From positions 1-64,000 of the forward strand of contig CACKNK010000005.1 of NCBI GenBank assembly GCA_902601475.1: a stretch of 64,000 bases of DNA, given 5' to 3'. Position 1 is the first letter of the stretch. Every line of letters begins with the position of its first letter. Origin of the DNA: an uncultured SAR86 cluster bacterium (GTDB lineage: Bacteria; Pseudomonadota; Gammaproteobacteria; Magnimaribacterales; D2472). Both the position numbers and the translations under genes were made by a program. This document shows positions 30,748 to 40,424 of this stretch, piece after piece. The notes under the pieces are model-generated. The model did not search any database. It saw only the letters and a program-made list of their open reading frames with translations, and had not been told where the DNA came from.

Positions 30748-31671
30748 ATGAAAAGGATTTTATTCATTATCGATCCATTGAGCTCTTTAATTGCATATAA
30801 AGATACTACTGTTTTTATGATGCAACACGTTAAAAAAGAAAATCATCAAGTTTTCTTTTGTGAGCCTAAAGATCTTTATTATTCTGAGGGATCAGTAAAA
30901 GTTTGCTTTAAGGAGGTTATGGATCCAATCAATAGCCTAGAGGATGTTGGATTATCAAAGTCATCTGCTTTGTTAGAGTTTGACTATGTTTTTATGAGAA
31001 AAGACCCTCCTGTTAATGAGCAATACATGAATGCTTTGTTTATTCTCAATCAGGCAGCTATTGATGGATGTAAGGTTATTAATGATCCAGCAAGCCTTAT
31101 GACTTTTAATGAAAAAATGTTTGCTCTTCAATTTTCAGATTTCATGCCAAATACCCTAGTTACTTCTAACGATGAGGATTTTGTAGAATTTGGTAAAAAC
31201 CATCAGCCTTTCATACTGAAACCTCTAAACGGCATGGGTGGCGAATCAATTTATAAATTTGATCAGGTTACAGATGAAGAAATAGGAGTCTTCCAATCAC
31301 TGTCTAAAAATAATACTCACGTTATGCTGCAGAGTTTTCTTCACGAAATATATGATGGAGATTTTAGAATTCTTATCATTCACGGTGAAGTCTGCCCAAT
31401 TTCTTTGGCTCGCATTCCTAAAGAAGGAAGCTTTAAAGGTAACTTAGCAGCTGGTGGCAAAGGTATTGCAAAAGAAATCTCTCCTCAACAAAAAAATGTT
31501 GCAAAAGAGATAGGAAAAATTTTGATTAAAAATAATATTGCTTTTGCAGGCATCGATATGATCGGCAATCATTTAACTGAGATCAATGTTACAAGTCCTA
31601 CAGGCGCCAAAGAGATTTTTGATCAATCTGGAGTTAACCCAATTGAATTGTTATTTAATAAACTTTTATGA
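30748..31671 (+). CDS. gshB: glutathione synthetase
   Basis: FIIDPLSSLIAYKDTTVFMM, FMRKDPPVNEQYM, KPLNGMGGESIYK, INVTSPTGAKEI. Confidence 0.96.
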   Translation: MKRILFIIDPLSSLIAYKDTTVFMMQHVKKENHQVFFCEPKDLYYSEGSVKVCFKEVMDPINSLEDVGLSKSSALLEFDYVFMRKDPPVNEQYMNALFILNQAAIDGCKVINDPASLMTFNEKMFALQFSDFMPNTLVTSNDEDFVEFGKNHQPFILKPLNGMGGESIYKFDQVTDEEIGVFQSLSKNNTHVMLQSFLHEIYDGDFRILIIHGEVCPISLARIPKEGSFKGNLAAGGKGIAKEISPQQKNVAKEIGKILIKNNIAFAGIDMIGNHLTEINVTSPTGAKEIFDQSGVNPIELLFNKLL

Positions 31672-32279
31672 CAAGAATGCTTAAAAGAGAGTCGTTAAGG
31701 CGTTGGGATTTTTCCAAAGCATTTATTACTTCTTTGATGATTCATGCCATCTTGATTTTTGGGTTAGGATTTACATTGTTCCAAATTCAAGAACGCTTTG
31801 ATCCGCAGAGGGTTGTGAATGTTAAGTTTGCTAATGCTAACTTTGATTCATTGGGTAATTTAAGCAGCTTAAATAACACTCAAGAAACAATTAATGATAA
31901 GGAGCGAAGTTCGGCTAATAATGTTTCTAATCAATCTTTTCAGGCTATGTCCATTAGAAGACTTGAAGCTAATTCACTGCAAAATGATAGTGAGTCTAGG
32001 TATTTAAATTCTTGGCAAAGAAAAGTTGAAACCATAGGATTTTATGAGACCAATAGAATTTCCTTTGAACAGGACAGCATGACGAGAATTAAGGCAATAA
32101 TTAATGCTGAAGGAGAGCTTGTTGATGCTCAAATTTTACAAAGTTCAGGAAGTGAAGAGATTGATAATCTTGCAATGAATATATTAAAAGAGGCTTCCCC
32201 TTTCTTACCTTTTGATGATCAAATGCTTTCCATGTATGAATTTATAGAAATAGTTAGAGATTGGAATTTCTATAAATAA
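31668..32279 (+). CDS. TonB-like energy transducer
   Basis: Single N-terminal TM, C-terminal TonB-like fold pattern (RIKAIINAEGELVDAQILQSSGSEEIDNLAMNILKEASPFLPF); between gshB and ruvX. Confidence 0.82.
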   Translation: MTRMLKRESLRRWDFSKAFITSLMIHAILIFGLGFTLFQIQERFDPQRVVNVKFANANFDSLGNLSSLNNTQETINDKERSSANNVSNQSFQAMSIRRLEANSLQNDSESRYLNSWQRKVETIGFYETNRISFEQDSMTRIKAIINAEGELVDAQILQSSGSEEIDNLAMNILKEASPFLPFDDQMLSMYEFIEIVRDWNFYK

Positions 32280-32668
32280 TGCAGATACTCGCAATAGATT
32301 TTGGATTAAAGAAAGTGGGCTTGGCCATTGGAAATACTCTTACAAAAACATCCATGCCCATAAGCACTATTTTTTATAAATCTAAACTGGAGCTTTTCAA
32401 TTTACTGGAAAAACATGTTATTGAATGGAAGCCAGAGTTCATTATTATTGGTAACCCATTGAATATGGATCAAACAGAAAGTGAGATGAGTAAATTGGCA
32501 GAAAAATTTTCTACCCAGTTTTCAAAAAAATTTAATTTGGCCGTTGAATTAGTTGATGAACGATTAAGCTCTTTTGAGGCAAAAGAATTTACAAAGGATG
32601 ATAATCTTGATGCCTTGGCAGCAAAACTTATATTAGACTCTTGGATGAATAATAATGAGCATTCCTAA
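32279..32668 (+). CDS. ruvX: Holliday junction resolvase-like RuvX/YqgF
   Basis: ILAIDFGLKKVGLAIGN, IIGNPLNMD, VDERLSSFEA, DNLDALAAKLIL. Confidence 0.93.
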   Translation: MQILAIDFGLKKVGLAIGNTLTKTSMPISTIFYKSKLELFNLLEKHVIEWKPEFIIIGNPLNMDQTESEMSKLAEKFSTQFSKKFNLAVELVDERLSSFEAKEFTKDDNLDALAAKLILDSWMNNNEHS

Positions 32669-34400
32669 AGTTTTCATTGATCAAGTTTTAGAACAAACCA
32701 ATATTGTAGATGTTATTGGTAGGCGCTTACCGCTCACTAAAAAAGGGAATAATTACTGGAGCCTTTGTCCTTTTCATGATGACAATAATCCTTCAATGGC
32801 GGTAAATGAAGATAAGCAATTTTTTTATTGTTTCGTTTGCCAAGAATCAGGGAACGCTATTCATTTTCTAAGAGAGTATGAGGGATTAGATTTTGTGGAT
32901 GCTGTTGAAACGCTCGCTAGCTCTTTGGGCTTGGAGGTGCCATATGAAAGAACACCTCAAGAAAATTTTTCGAGTGACCTGCTTGATTCAGCAGTAAGCT
33001 TTTATGCAAACAATCTTAAATCTGATGAAGCTTCTCATGCCAAAGATTATTTAAAAGCCAGAGGAATTACTGGAGCGGTCGCAAAAAAATTTAATCTAGG
33101 ATATGCACCCAACTCCTGGGACACATTATTTAAACAAGCACATAAAAAATACAATCATCAGGAAATTGAGGAATCAGGACTGTTCATTGAAAAAGAAAAA
33201 GGTTTTTACGATCGATTCAGGGACAGGATTATTTTCCCCATACGCAATATAAAAGGACAATTTATAGGTTTAGGAGGTAGGATTATAGAAGCAGGCGAGC
33301 CGAAGTATCTAAACTCACCTGAAACCAAGTTATTTAATAAATCAAACGAATTATTTGGTTTATTTGAGGCAAAGGATTCAAAGAATACAGACACCCTAAT
33401 TGTTGTTGAGGGATACATGGATGTAATCGGGTTATATCAGCATGGTATACAAAATGCTGTAGCGACTCTTGGTACCGCTGTCACTTCAAGACATTTATCA
33501 AAGTTACTGAGGTACACAAAAGATATTTATTTTGCTTTTGATGGGGATACAGCTGGAAAAATAGCTGCTTGGCGAGCGCTGGAAAATCTTTTTCCTTTGA
33601 TGCGTGAGGATATTAATGCCAAATTTATTTTTTTTGATGAGGGAGAAGATCCAGATTCTTATATAAGCAAAAAAGGGATGGATGCATTTAATAGCTTATT
33701 AGAAAATTCTATTTCTCTTTCGACATTCTTTTTTTCAAAGGTTAAAGAATTTAATCTCGAGCAAATTGAGGGTAGGTCGAAAGCTGCAAACTATGCCATG
33801 CCAATAATTAAAACTATCAACAACTCAGTTATTCAGAATATTTATTCCTATGAGCTTGCTCAATTATGTGGAATGAATCCCGATCAACTCTCTGAAATTA
33901 AGATCAGTAATCAAACCAATCAAGTACCTCAGCCTGAAAGCACTAACTCAAACGTAAGAGTCAAAGCGATGATCAATATTTTCAAAGCACTGATCGCATT
34001 CCCTAAACTTGCATCAAACCCAGCCTTTAATGAAATCGTAGGAATTGAACGTTTCCAGTTTTTAAAAACAATCTTGGATGCATATCATGGAAATCCTCAA
34101 GCTAGGCCAGCCAACATTATAGAGTCCATAGAAAACGAGCAAATTAAGGGGTTTTTCAGCCAAGCTACTATTGAAGAGATGGAAATTTCCGAAAAAAATG
34201 CAACCAAACTTGTAGAGGACTGTATAGCTGTTTTGCTAAAAAATGAAAAAGATAGAGAGGAAATGCTAAAAGAGAAGTATAATAGCGACTCGATCTCAGC
34301 ACACGAAAGAAGAGAATTACAACAGTTAATTCTAAAAAAGCCAGAATTAGGCACAGAAGATCAAGAATGGTTAAGTAAATTAAGCTCAAAAAAAGCTTGA
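32655..34400 (+). CDS. dnaG: DNA primase
   Basis: N-terminal zinc finger CPFHDDNNPSMAVNEDKQFFYCFVC; Toprim VVEGYMDVIGL, FAFDGDTAG. Confidence 0.97.
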   Translation: MSIPKVFIDQVLEQTNIVDVIGRRLPLTKKGNNYWSLCPFHDDNNPSMAVNEDKQFFYCFVCQESGNAIHFLREYEGLDFVDAVETLASSLGLEVPYERTPQENFSSDLLDSAVSFYANNLKSDEASHAKDYLKARGITGAVAKKFNLGYAPNSWDTLFKQAHKKYNHQEIEESGLFIEKEKGFYDRFRDRIIFPIRNIKGQFIGLGGRIIEAGEPKYLNSPETKLFNKSNELFGLFEAKDSKNTDTLIVVEGYMDVIGLYQHGIQNAVATLGTAVTSRHLSKLLRYTKDIYFAFDGDTAGKIAAWRALENLFPLMREDINAKFIFFDEGEDPDSYISKKGMDAFNSLLENSISLSTFFFSKVKEFNLEQIEGRSKAANYAMPIIKTINNSVIQNIYSYELAQLCGMNPDQLSEIKISNQTNQVPQPESTNSNVRVKAMINIFKALIAFPKLASNPAFNEIVGIERFQFLKTILDAYHGNPQARPANIIESIENEQIKGFFSQATIEEMEISEKNATKLVEDCIAVLLKNEKDREEMLKEKYNSDSISAHERRELQQLILKKPELGTEDQEWLSKLSSKKA

Positions 34401-34448
34401 AAATTACTGACTAATATCAATATAAATAAAAGTTTTTAGAGGTTTTAA

Positions 34449-36254
34449 GTGGACAAAATTCAAAAGCAGGGCTCCCGAATTGCTGAGTTAATTGATAAAG
34501 GTAGAGAGCAGGGGTATTTAACTTATGCTGATGTAAATGATCATCTTCCAGAAGATATCTCTGACCCGGATCAAGTTGATGAGATCATAGGCATGATTAA
34601 TGACCTTGGTCTTCAAGTTCATGAAACCGCTCCTGATGCCGACACCTTAATGCTGTCTGAATCTTCTGACGACGATGACGATATTGCTTTAGAGCAAGCT
34701 GCCGAGGCTCTTGTCGCGGTTGAAAATGAGAAGGGCAGAACAACCGATCCCGTTAGGATGTATATGCGTGAGATGGGAACTGTTGACTTGCTTACTCGTG
34801 AAGGCGAGATAGAAATCGCTAAAAGAATTGAAGAGGGCATGCGCGATCTTCTCCACTCTAGCGTTAATTACCCTAATGTTGTTGAGTATGTCCTAGACTT
34901 TTACCAAAAATATAAAGATGGTGAGAGAAAACTTAATGAATTAATGACAGGTTTTCTTGAAGAGATGGAAGAAGTTCCGTCAGCTGGTCCCGGAAGTGCT
35001 AAAGCACAACAACTCGAAGAAAGTGATGAGGAAGAAGATACCGGTCCGGATCTGAAAGAAGTCCAAAGAAGGATGACTAATCTTAAAAAGCAGTTCAATA
35101 AAACTCAAAAGATTCTTGATAAAAAAGGTAGGCATGCCAAAGAAACAAAGAATGAATTCTTAAAGCTTGGAGATATCTTTAAGTTCTTAAAATTCTCCCC
35201 AAAAATGTTTGAAGATCTTGCATTCTTAGCTCGCAGAGATCTTACAGAAATCAGGCTTAATGAAAGGAAGATTCAATCTTTACTTGTAAGATCAGCAAAG
35301 ATGCCCAGAAAAGACTTTATTGCACAATATCCAGATAATGCTACTAAAGTTAAGTGGATAGATGCTCTAATGAAGAGTAAGAAATATTCAAAGAAAGCAC
35401 TTGAGGAAGTTAAAACCGATGTGGTCATTTGCCAGAAGGGCATCAAGTCTGTTGAAGAAAGAGTTGGCATGACTGTTAAAGATATTAAAGAGATTAATCG
35501 AGCCATGTCCATGGGTGAAACAAAAATGCGAAGAGCTAAGAAGGACATGGTTGAAGCAAACTTGAGGTTGGTAATTTCGATTGCAAAGAAATATACAAAC
35601 CGTGGCTTACAATTTTTAGACCTAATTCAAGAAGGCAACATTGGTTTAATGAAAGCCGTGGATAAATTTGAGTACAGAAGAGGGTATAAGTTTTCAACTT
35701 ATGCTACATGGTGGATAAGGCAAGCAATTACTAGATCCATAGCAGACCAAGCCAGAACTATTAGAATACCTGTGCATATGATCGAGACAATTAATAAGCT
35801 CAATAGAGTCTCAAGACAAATGATGCAAGACATGGGTCGCGAACCCACACCTGAAGAGTTGAGTCAGGAGTTGGATATGCCAGAGGATAAGGTTCGAAAA
35901 GTTCTTAAAATTGCGAAGGAGCCAATTTCTATGGAGACTCCGATTGGTGATGATGAAGATTCAAATCTTGGAGATTTTATTGAGGATACTGTTATCTCTT
36001 CTCCCATACAGAATGCCACTGAAGACAGCTTAAACTTGGCTACCGATGATGTTTTATCATCACTCACTGCAAGGGAGGCCAAGGTTTTAAGAATGAGGTT
36101 TGGTATCGGCATGAATACTGACCATACTCTTGAAGAGGTTGGTAAGCAGTTTGATGTCACTCGAGAAAGAATAAGACAAATAGAAGCTAAAGCTTTAAGA
36201 AAGCTAAGACATCCTTCACGCTCCAGTCATCTTAAAAGCTTTCTTGATGAATAA
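34449..36254 (+). CDS. rpoD: RNA polymerase sigma-70 factor RpoD
   Basis: [88 protein letters not shown]; region 4 HTH. Confidence 0.98.
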   Translation: MDKIQKQGSRIAELIDKGREQGYLTYADVNDHLPEDISDPDQVDEIIGMINDLGLQVHETAPDADTLMLSESSDDDDDIALEQAAEALVAVENEKGRTTDPVRMYMREMGTVDLLTREGEIEIAKRIEEGMRDLLHSSVNYPNVVEYVLDFYQKYKDGERKLNELMTGFLEEMEEVPSAGPGSAKAQQLEESDEEEDTGPDLKEVQRRMTNLKKQFNKTQKILDKKGRHAKETKNEFLKLGDIFKFLKFSPKMFEDLAFLARRDLTEIRLNERKIQSLLVRSAKMPRKDFIAQYPDNATKVKWIDALMKSKKYSKKALEEVKTDVVICQKGIKSVEERVGMTVKDIKEINRAMSMGETKMRRAKKDMVEANLRLVISIAKKYTNRGLQFLDLIQEGNIGLMKAVDKFEYRRGYKFSTYATWWIRQAITRSIADQARTIRIPVHMIETINKLNRVSRQMMQDMGREPTPEELSQELDMPEDKVRKVLKIAKEPISMETPIGDDEDSNLGDFIEDTVISSPIQNATEDSLNLATDDVLSSLTAREAKVLRMRFGIGMNTDHTLEEVGKQFDVTRERIRQIEAKALRKLRHPSRSSHLKSFLDE

Positions 36255-36260
36255 TTCTTA

Positions 36261-36857
36261 ATGATAGTTTTTAAGGATCTGCCTGAAGTTGAACCCTATC
36301 AACAGTTTCAAAAAGATTATCTTGATGCTGAAAAAGCAAATCAGCCGCTAATCCATGCTATAGCAATAAGTTCATTTAATAAGACGCTGAATGAAGTTGA
36401 AAGTCGTTTTGTGAATTTAAAATATATAGAGGGAGAAGAATGGATTTTCTTCTCAAACTACAACAGCCCCAAAGCAAAGTCATTTCAAAGCCATGATCAA
36501 ATTTCTGCGATGTTCTATTGGTCGACTACCAATGTTCAAATAAGAATGAAAGCTAAGATCAAAGAAACGAATAAAGAGAGATCTGATGAGCACTTTAAAT
36601 CAAGACAAAAAGAAAAAAATGCACTTGCGATTGCTTCAAATCAGTCCCAACGAATTTCAAGCTTCGAAACTGTAAAGTCTAAGTTCACAAAAACCCTTGA
36701 AAATGCTGATCTTGGCAAGCGACCTGATTATTGGGGTGGGTTTTCATTTACTCCATACTACTTTGAGTTTTGGAGGGGCAGTGATTTTAGACTCAATCAC
36801 AGAAAGGCTTTCTCTAAAACCGAAGATGGTTGGGAGTCATCAATCCTTGAGCCTTAA
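36261..36857 (+). CDS. pdxH: pyridoxine/pyridoxamine 5'-phosphate oxidase
   Basis: EWIFFSNYNSPKAKSF, ALFYWSTTNVQIRMKA-like motif, RPDYWGGFSFTPYYFEFWRG, RLNHRKAF. Confidence 0.92.
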   Translation: MIVFKDLPEVEPYQQFQKDYLDAEKANQPLIHAIAISSFNKTLNEVESRFVNLKYIEGEEWIFFSNYNSPKAKSFQSHDQISAMFYWSTTNVQIRMKAKIKETNKERSDEHFKSRQKEKNALAIASNQSQRISSFETVKSKFTKTLENADLGKRPDYWGGFSFTPYYFEFWRGSDFRLNHRKAFSKTEDGWESSILEP

Positions 36858-36864
36858 GTAAAGC

Positions 36865-37500
36865 TTATTTCCAGTCGCCTTTGCGGCCACTCAAATCCCA
36901 ATTTATCCTTGACCACATCAATTCAATTCTTCTTTTTATATAACGCTTTGCAAAAAAATTAGAGTACTCTGGCAAAGGGATAAATGCTTTTGATCCAAGC
37001 CCATCTATGATTTTAATGACCAACTCATTGGTATCTTTTTTGATCACCAAATTATGAGGAATAATATTTTTTGTAAGTATTAAATTATCTAATAGCCATT
37101 TTTCAAAGACATTAATTGATTCTTTAATTTCTTCAGTCAGTCCAAACTTAAATAAATAATCTTCAAGAGTTTCTGCAATCTCACCTTCATTCTTAATTAG
37201 TTCGGTAACCAAACCTTCACCCATATTGGTTTTAATAAATCCAAAATATTTAGCTACATGTTTCCATGAAGATTGATCTATATTTTTTAAAGATTTCTGC
37301 TGATAGCCTTTTGCCTCCTCATAATTATCATTAAAGGACATCTTGCCCCTGATTTTTTTGTGCCACGGAAGATTTTTAAGGCGGTTGCTATAAGATTCTT
37401 GATTTATCACCTTGATGCATTTTGATGAATCCTGAGGATGAATAAAGCATTTTCTGTTGCCTCCCTGAGCAAACGGAGTGGCACTGCCTAGATCAATCAT
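36865..37500 (-). CDS. YrbL/PhoP-regulatory-network family protein (kinase-like fold)
   Basis: ATPFAQGGNRKCFIHPQDSSKCIKV, NIIPHNLVI, IKIIDGLGSKAFIPL. Confidence 0.8.
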   Translation of the reverse strand: MIDLGSATPFAQGGNRKCFIHPQDSSKCIKVINQESYSNRLKNLPWHKKIRGKMSFNDNYEEAKGYQQKSLKNIDQSSWKHVAKYFGFIKTNMGEGLVTELIKNEGEIAETLEDYLFKFGLTEEIKESINVFEKWLLDNLILTKNIIPHNLVIKKDTNELVIKIIDGLGSKAFIPLPEYSNFFAKRYIKRRIELMWSRINWDLSGRKGDWK

Positions 37501-37597
37501 TGCTAGATAATAACGAATTCAAATGAAATAGAAAGTTTTAAGGCTTCACTAAAGAACGAATTCTTATATAATCACATTCCTTTCATTTTATTAGATT

Positions 37598-37674
37598 GGG
37601 CCTGTAGCTCAGTTGGTTAGAGCAGTGGACTCATAATCCATTGGTCGGAGGTTCGAGTCCTCCCGGGCCCACCA
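37598..37674 (+). tRNA. tRNA with CAT anticodon, probably tRNA-Ile2 (lysidine-modified) rather than elongator Met
   Basis: 77-nt cloverleaf GGGCCTGTAGCTCAGTTGG...CTCATAA...GGTTCGAGTCC...CCCACCA with encoded CCA; downstream of rpoD as is ileX in E. coli; C4-G69/C5-G68 acceptor pairs. Confidence 0.93.
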
Positions 37675-37758
37675 TTTTAGATTGTCCTAGCGCTAATTAA
37701 AAATCAGAAAATTGAACTAATGATTTTCTTCATTAAAATGTAATTAAGGGAAAATTCT

Positions 37759-38151
37759 ATGAGCATAAACAAAAAATTATATCGAAGCGGTCCTTATGCA
37801 GACTTATTTAGTCAGGGCGTTCAAGTTGGCAATGGTCTTTATATGGCTGGTCAAGTAGGTACCGACGAGAGCGGTCAAGCGCCGGATGATTTGGTTCAAC
37901 AAATGTCGCTGGCTTACGGACATGTGAAAGATGTGCTTTCTCAATTCGATGCCAATATGGACAACATAGTCGATGAGACATGGTTTGTAACTGATATCGA
38001 TGACTGCATGGCTAAGGTGGAAGAATTATTTGCAGAGCGTCAGCGATTGTACGGCAAAGCTCCAGAAGTGAGTCAGACTTTAGTCCAAGTTGCCGGTCTT
38101 GTGGATCCGTCATTTAAAATTGAAATTAAATGCTTAGCTGTTATTAAATAG
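37759..38151 (+). CDS. Rid family protein, non-canonical (active-site Arg replaced)
   Basis: Rid-fold signatures (YRSGPYADLFSQGVQVGNGLYMAGQVGTDESG, EVSQTLVQVAGLVDPSFKIEIKCLAV). Confidence 0.88.
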   Translation: MSINKKLYRSGPYADLFSQGVQVGNGLYMAGQVGTDESGQAPDDLVQQMSLAYGHVKDVLSQFDANMDNIVDETWFVTDIDDCMAKVEELFAERQRLYGKAPEVSQTLVQVAGLVDPSFKIEIKCLAVIK

Positions 38152-38163
38152 GGGAGGGGAAGT

Positions 38164-39054
38164 ATGTCAAAATTAAAACACTTGCCCGCTGATGCTAAGG
38201 TGAAAAGTATTGTTGCCGCAGTTGAGCAAGACGGAGCCGTTATATTAGATAATGTCATTAGCAAACAATTCATTGCTGCATTACGTGAGGAGACTGATCC
38301 CTACATGGATCAAACAGTGAATGGAGAAGATCCCTTTGCAGGCTTCAAAACAACCAGAACCGGAGGTCTTATGGCTCGCTCTTCAAAGTGTCGTGATCTC
38401 ATCGAGCACGAAACAGTCCTAAATCCATGTCGAGAGTTTCTGGCTCCTTTCTGCGAGCGTGTTCAGCTGCATTTAACTCAAATTATCCGCATCAGACCTG
38501 GAGAAACTTCACAAGCAATTCATCGAGATAAATGGGCTTGGGGGAAGCATCTTTCTCATCTTGAGCCTCAGTTCAATACAATATGGGCTATCACTGATTT
38601 CACTAATGAAAATGGTGCAACTCAAGTTGTTCCAGGCAGTACAAAATGGCCCGATGATCAAGAAATAAAACCTGAACAAATTACTCAGGCAGAGATGAAG
38701 GCTGGCTCAGTGCTTATCTATTCAGGTTCTGTATTTCATGGCGGAGGTGCAAATAACAGCGATGGAGATCGTATTGGAATTAATATTACCTATGCTTTAG
38801 GCTGGTTGCGTCAGGAAGAAAATCAGTATCTGACATGTCCTCCCGAACTTGCAAAGGACTTAAGCCCATCACTTCAAGAACTCGCTGGTTATGCTATGGG
38901 GCAATACGCATTGGGTTACTTTACTCCCCCAGGCAATCCAGGCGAGTCACCTGAAACTGTGCCACCACAATACGCATTGGGCGTTCGTAAGGAGCGTTCG
39001 ACCATGGGCAATATTGGCGATTTAGACGCCCTTGAACGAGCACTTAAGACTTAG
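38164..39054 (+). CDS. phytanoyl-CoA dioxygenase (PhyH) family protein
   Basis: AIHRDKWAWG (HxD), GATQVVPGSTKWP, LIYSGSVFHGGGANNSDGDRIGINI. Confidence 0.9.
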   Translation: MSKLKHLPADAKVKSIVAAVEQDGAVILDNVISKQFIAALREETDPYMDQTVNGEDPFAGFKTTRTGGLMARSSKCRDLIEHETVLNPCREFLAPFCERVQLHLTQIIRIRPGETSQAIHRDKWAWGKHLSHLEPQFNTIWAITDFTNENGATQVVPGSTKWPDDQEIKPEQITQAEMKAGSVLIYSGSVFHGGGANNSDGDRIGINITYALGWLRQEENQYLTCPPELAKDLSPSLQELAGYAMGQYALGYFTPPGNPGESPETVPPQYALGVRKERSTMGNIGDLDALERALKT

Positions 39055-39521
39055 AGTTTTCTTACTTCAGCGAAGACCTTACTTGACCCATCTTTATAGA
39101 GGACAAGTACATCATAGGGCATAAATCTTCCTTCAACTTCCATTCCTGGTGATCCAAGCGGCATACCAGGCACAGAGAGACCAATGGCATCTGCTTCGGG
39201 ATTTGCTAAGAATTGCTTAATAAATTTACTTGGAATATGGCCTTCAAAAATATATCCATCTTGAGAGACAGCTGTATGACATGATTGATATTTTGGTTTA
39301 ATGGAGTATTGATCTTTTACTTTTTGAAGATTTTGATGATCTTTTATCATCGTTGAAAAACTATTGGCCTCCAGATGCTTAACCCATTTCTTGCAACATC
39401 CACAAGTAGGCGTTTTATGAACTAGAAGAGAAAATTTGCTTTGAGCAGATGTATATTCCTGCTCAAAGGAACTAAGAGAAATTGAAAAAATAATGAATAT
39501 TAGATTAAAGAATTTTGTCAT
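39051..39521 (-). CDS. DUF411 domain metal-binding protein
   Basis: TPTCGCCKKWVKHLEANSF; VSQDGYIFEGHIPSKFIKQFLANPEADAIGLSVPGMPLGSPGME. Confidence 0.88.
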   Translation of the reverse strand: MTKFFNLIFIIFSISLSSFEQEYTSAQSKFSLLVHKTPTCGCCKKWVKHLEANSFSTMIKDHQNLQKVKDQYSIKPKYQSCHTAVSQDGYIFEGHIPSKFIKQFLANPEADAIGLSVPGMPLGSPGMEVEGRFMPYDVLVLYKDGSSKVFAEVRKL

Positions 39522-39522
39522 A

Positions 39523-39930
39523 TTAATTTAAAAAGATTTGAGAAAATGCCATAAAGGCAATGATTAACCACCCAGAGGCAAAAAGAAAGAATCTGACTAA
39601 TACTATGTTAATTGTTAGCTGAACAAGCGAGTGAATAACTCTAATTAGTACATAAGCCCAAGCCAATTGCACCATTAAAATATCAAAGTTATTAATCAAG
39701 GCAATTGATAAAGTAACGGCATAGAATGCAACAGGTTGCTCAAATAGATGATTATAATTATCTGCAGTCCTATTTACCCAAGCGGGAAGGCTGTCTTTAT
39801 AATCTTTTGATTCTGCGGCGTCTTGTGGATTATTCATAAAACTAACCCTACCAAAAGCCATAATCAAGAAGATTATGAAAGTCCAAATAATTAGAATAAG
39901 TACCGGTGTTAAAAGTGCTAATTGGTCCAT
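39523..39930 (-). CDS. MAPEG family membrane protein
   Basis: Four TM segments; RTADNYNHLFEQPVAFYAV; WAYVLIRVIHSLVQ. Confidence 0.85.
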   Translation of the reverse strand: MDQLALLTPVLILIIWTFIIFLIMAFGRVSFMNNPQDAAESKDYKDSLPAWVNRTADNYNHLFEQPVAFYAVTLSIALINNFDILMVQLAWAYVLIRVIHSLVQLTINIVLVRFFLFASGWLIIAFMAFSQIFLN

Positions 39931-40027
39931 ATTTTTACCTCAATTGTTGAGATTACCATAATCACAACATTTACTGAGATAAAAAAATAAAAACAACTTT
40001 TTTGGAGCAGGCTAGGAGCCAGAAAGA

Positions 40028-40312
40028 TTATATAGGTTCCCCAGTATTTCGAAGTCCTTGTTGGGTTTGTTGATCCATTCGCCTTCGCCTTTCATTTTCG
40101 ATGGCATTTTGTCCACTTCTTTCCATGTCTTCTATTTCTGCTTTCGTATAACAAATTTTTTGAGGAATCTTTGATCCAAGAACTTCCTCTTGCTTACATA
40201 TGCGACCATCTTTTTCATCTTGTTCATTTGATGCTAATGATGATGTTTCCGGATTTGAAACACAGCTGGCTGCAAAAATTAATATGGTTGAGAGTAATAG
40301 TGTTTGTTTCAT
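40028..40312 (-). CDS. small hypothetical lipoprotein
   Basis: MKQTLLLSTILIFAASC lipobox; no recognised domain. Confidence 0.6.
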   Translation of the reverse strand: MKQTLLLSTILIFAASCVSNPETSSLASNEQDEKDGRICKQEEVLGSKIPQKICYTKAEIEDMERSGQNAIENERRRRMDQQTQQGLRNTGEPI

Positions 40313-40424
40313 GTTTGCCTTACTTAATAAAAGCAACAGTTTATAGATAATTTAATGGATGGGAAGGCTGTTTTTATAAATTCTTACAAATATTGGAAAT
40401 AATAATATTTATCTATAAAATAGC

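Noticed and set aside
34097-34389. Two overlapping minus-strand ORFs over the dnaG 3' end
   Set aside because: Low-complexity Ser/Phe/Leu-rich translations opposite a conserved gene; typical shadow ORFs in AT-rich DNA.
37684-37745. AAAATCA...TGATTTT inverted repeat after the tRNA as a terminator or riboswitch
   Set aside because: Weak, AT-only 7-bp stem with a long loop; cannot be distinguished from chance in this composition.
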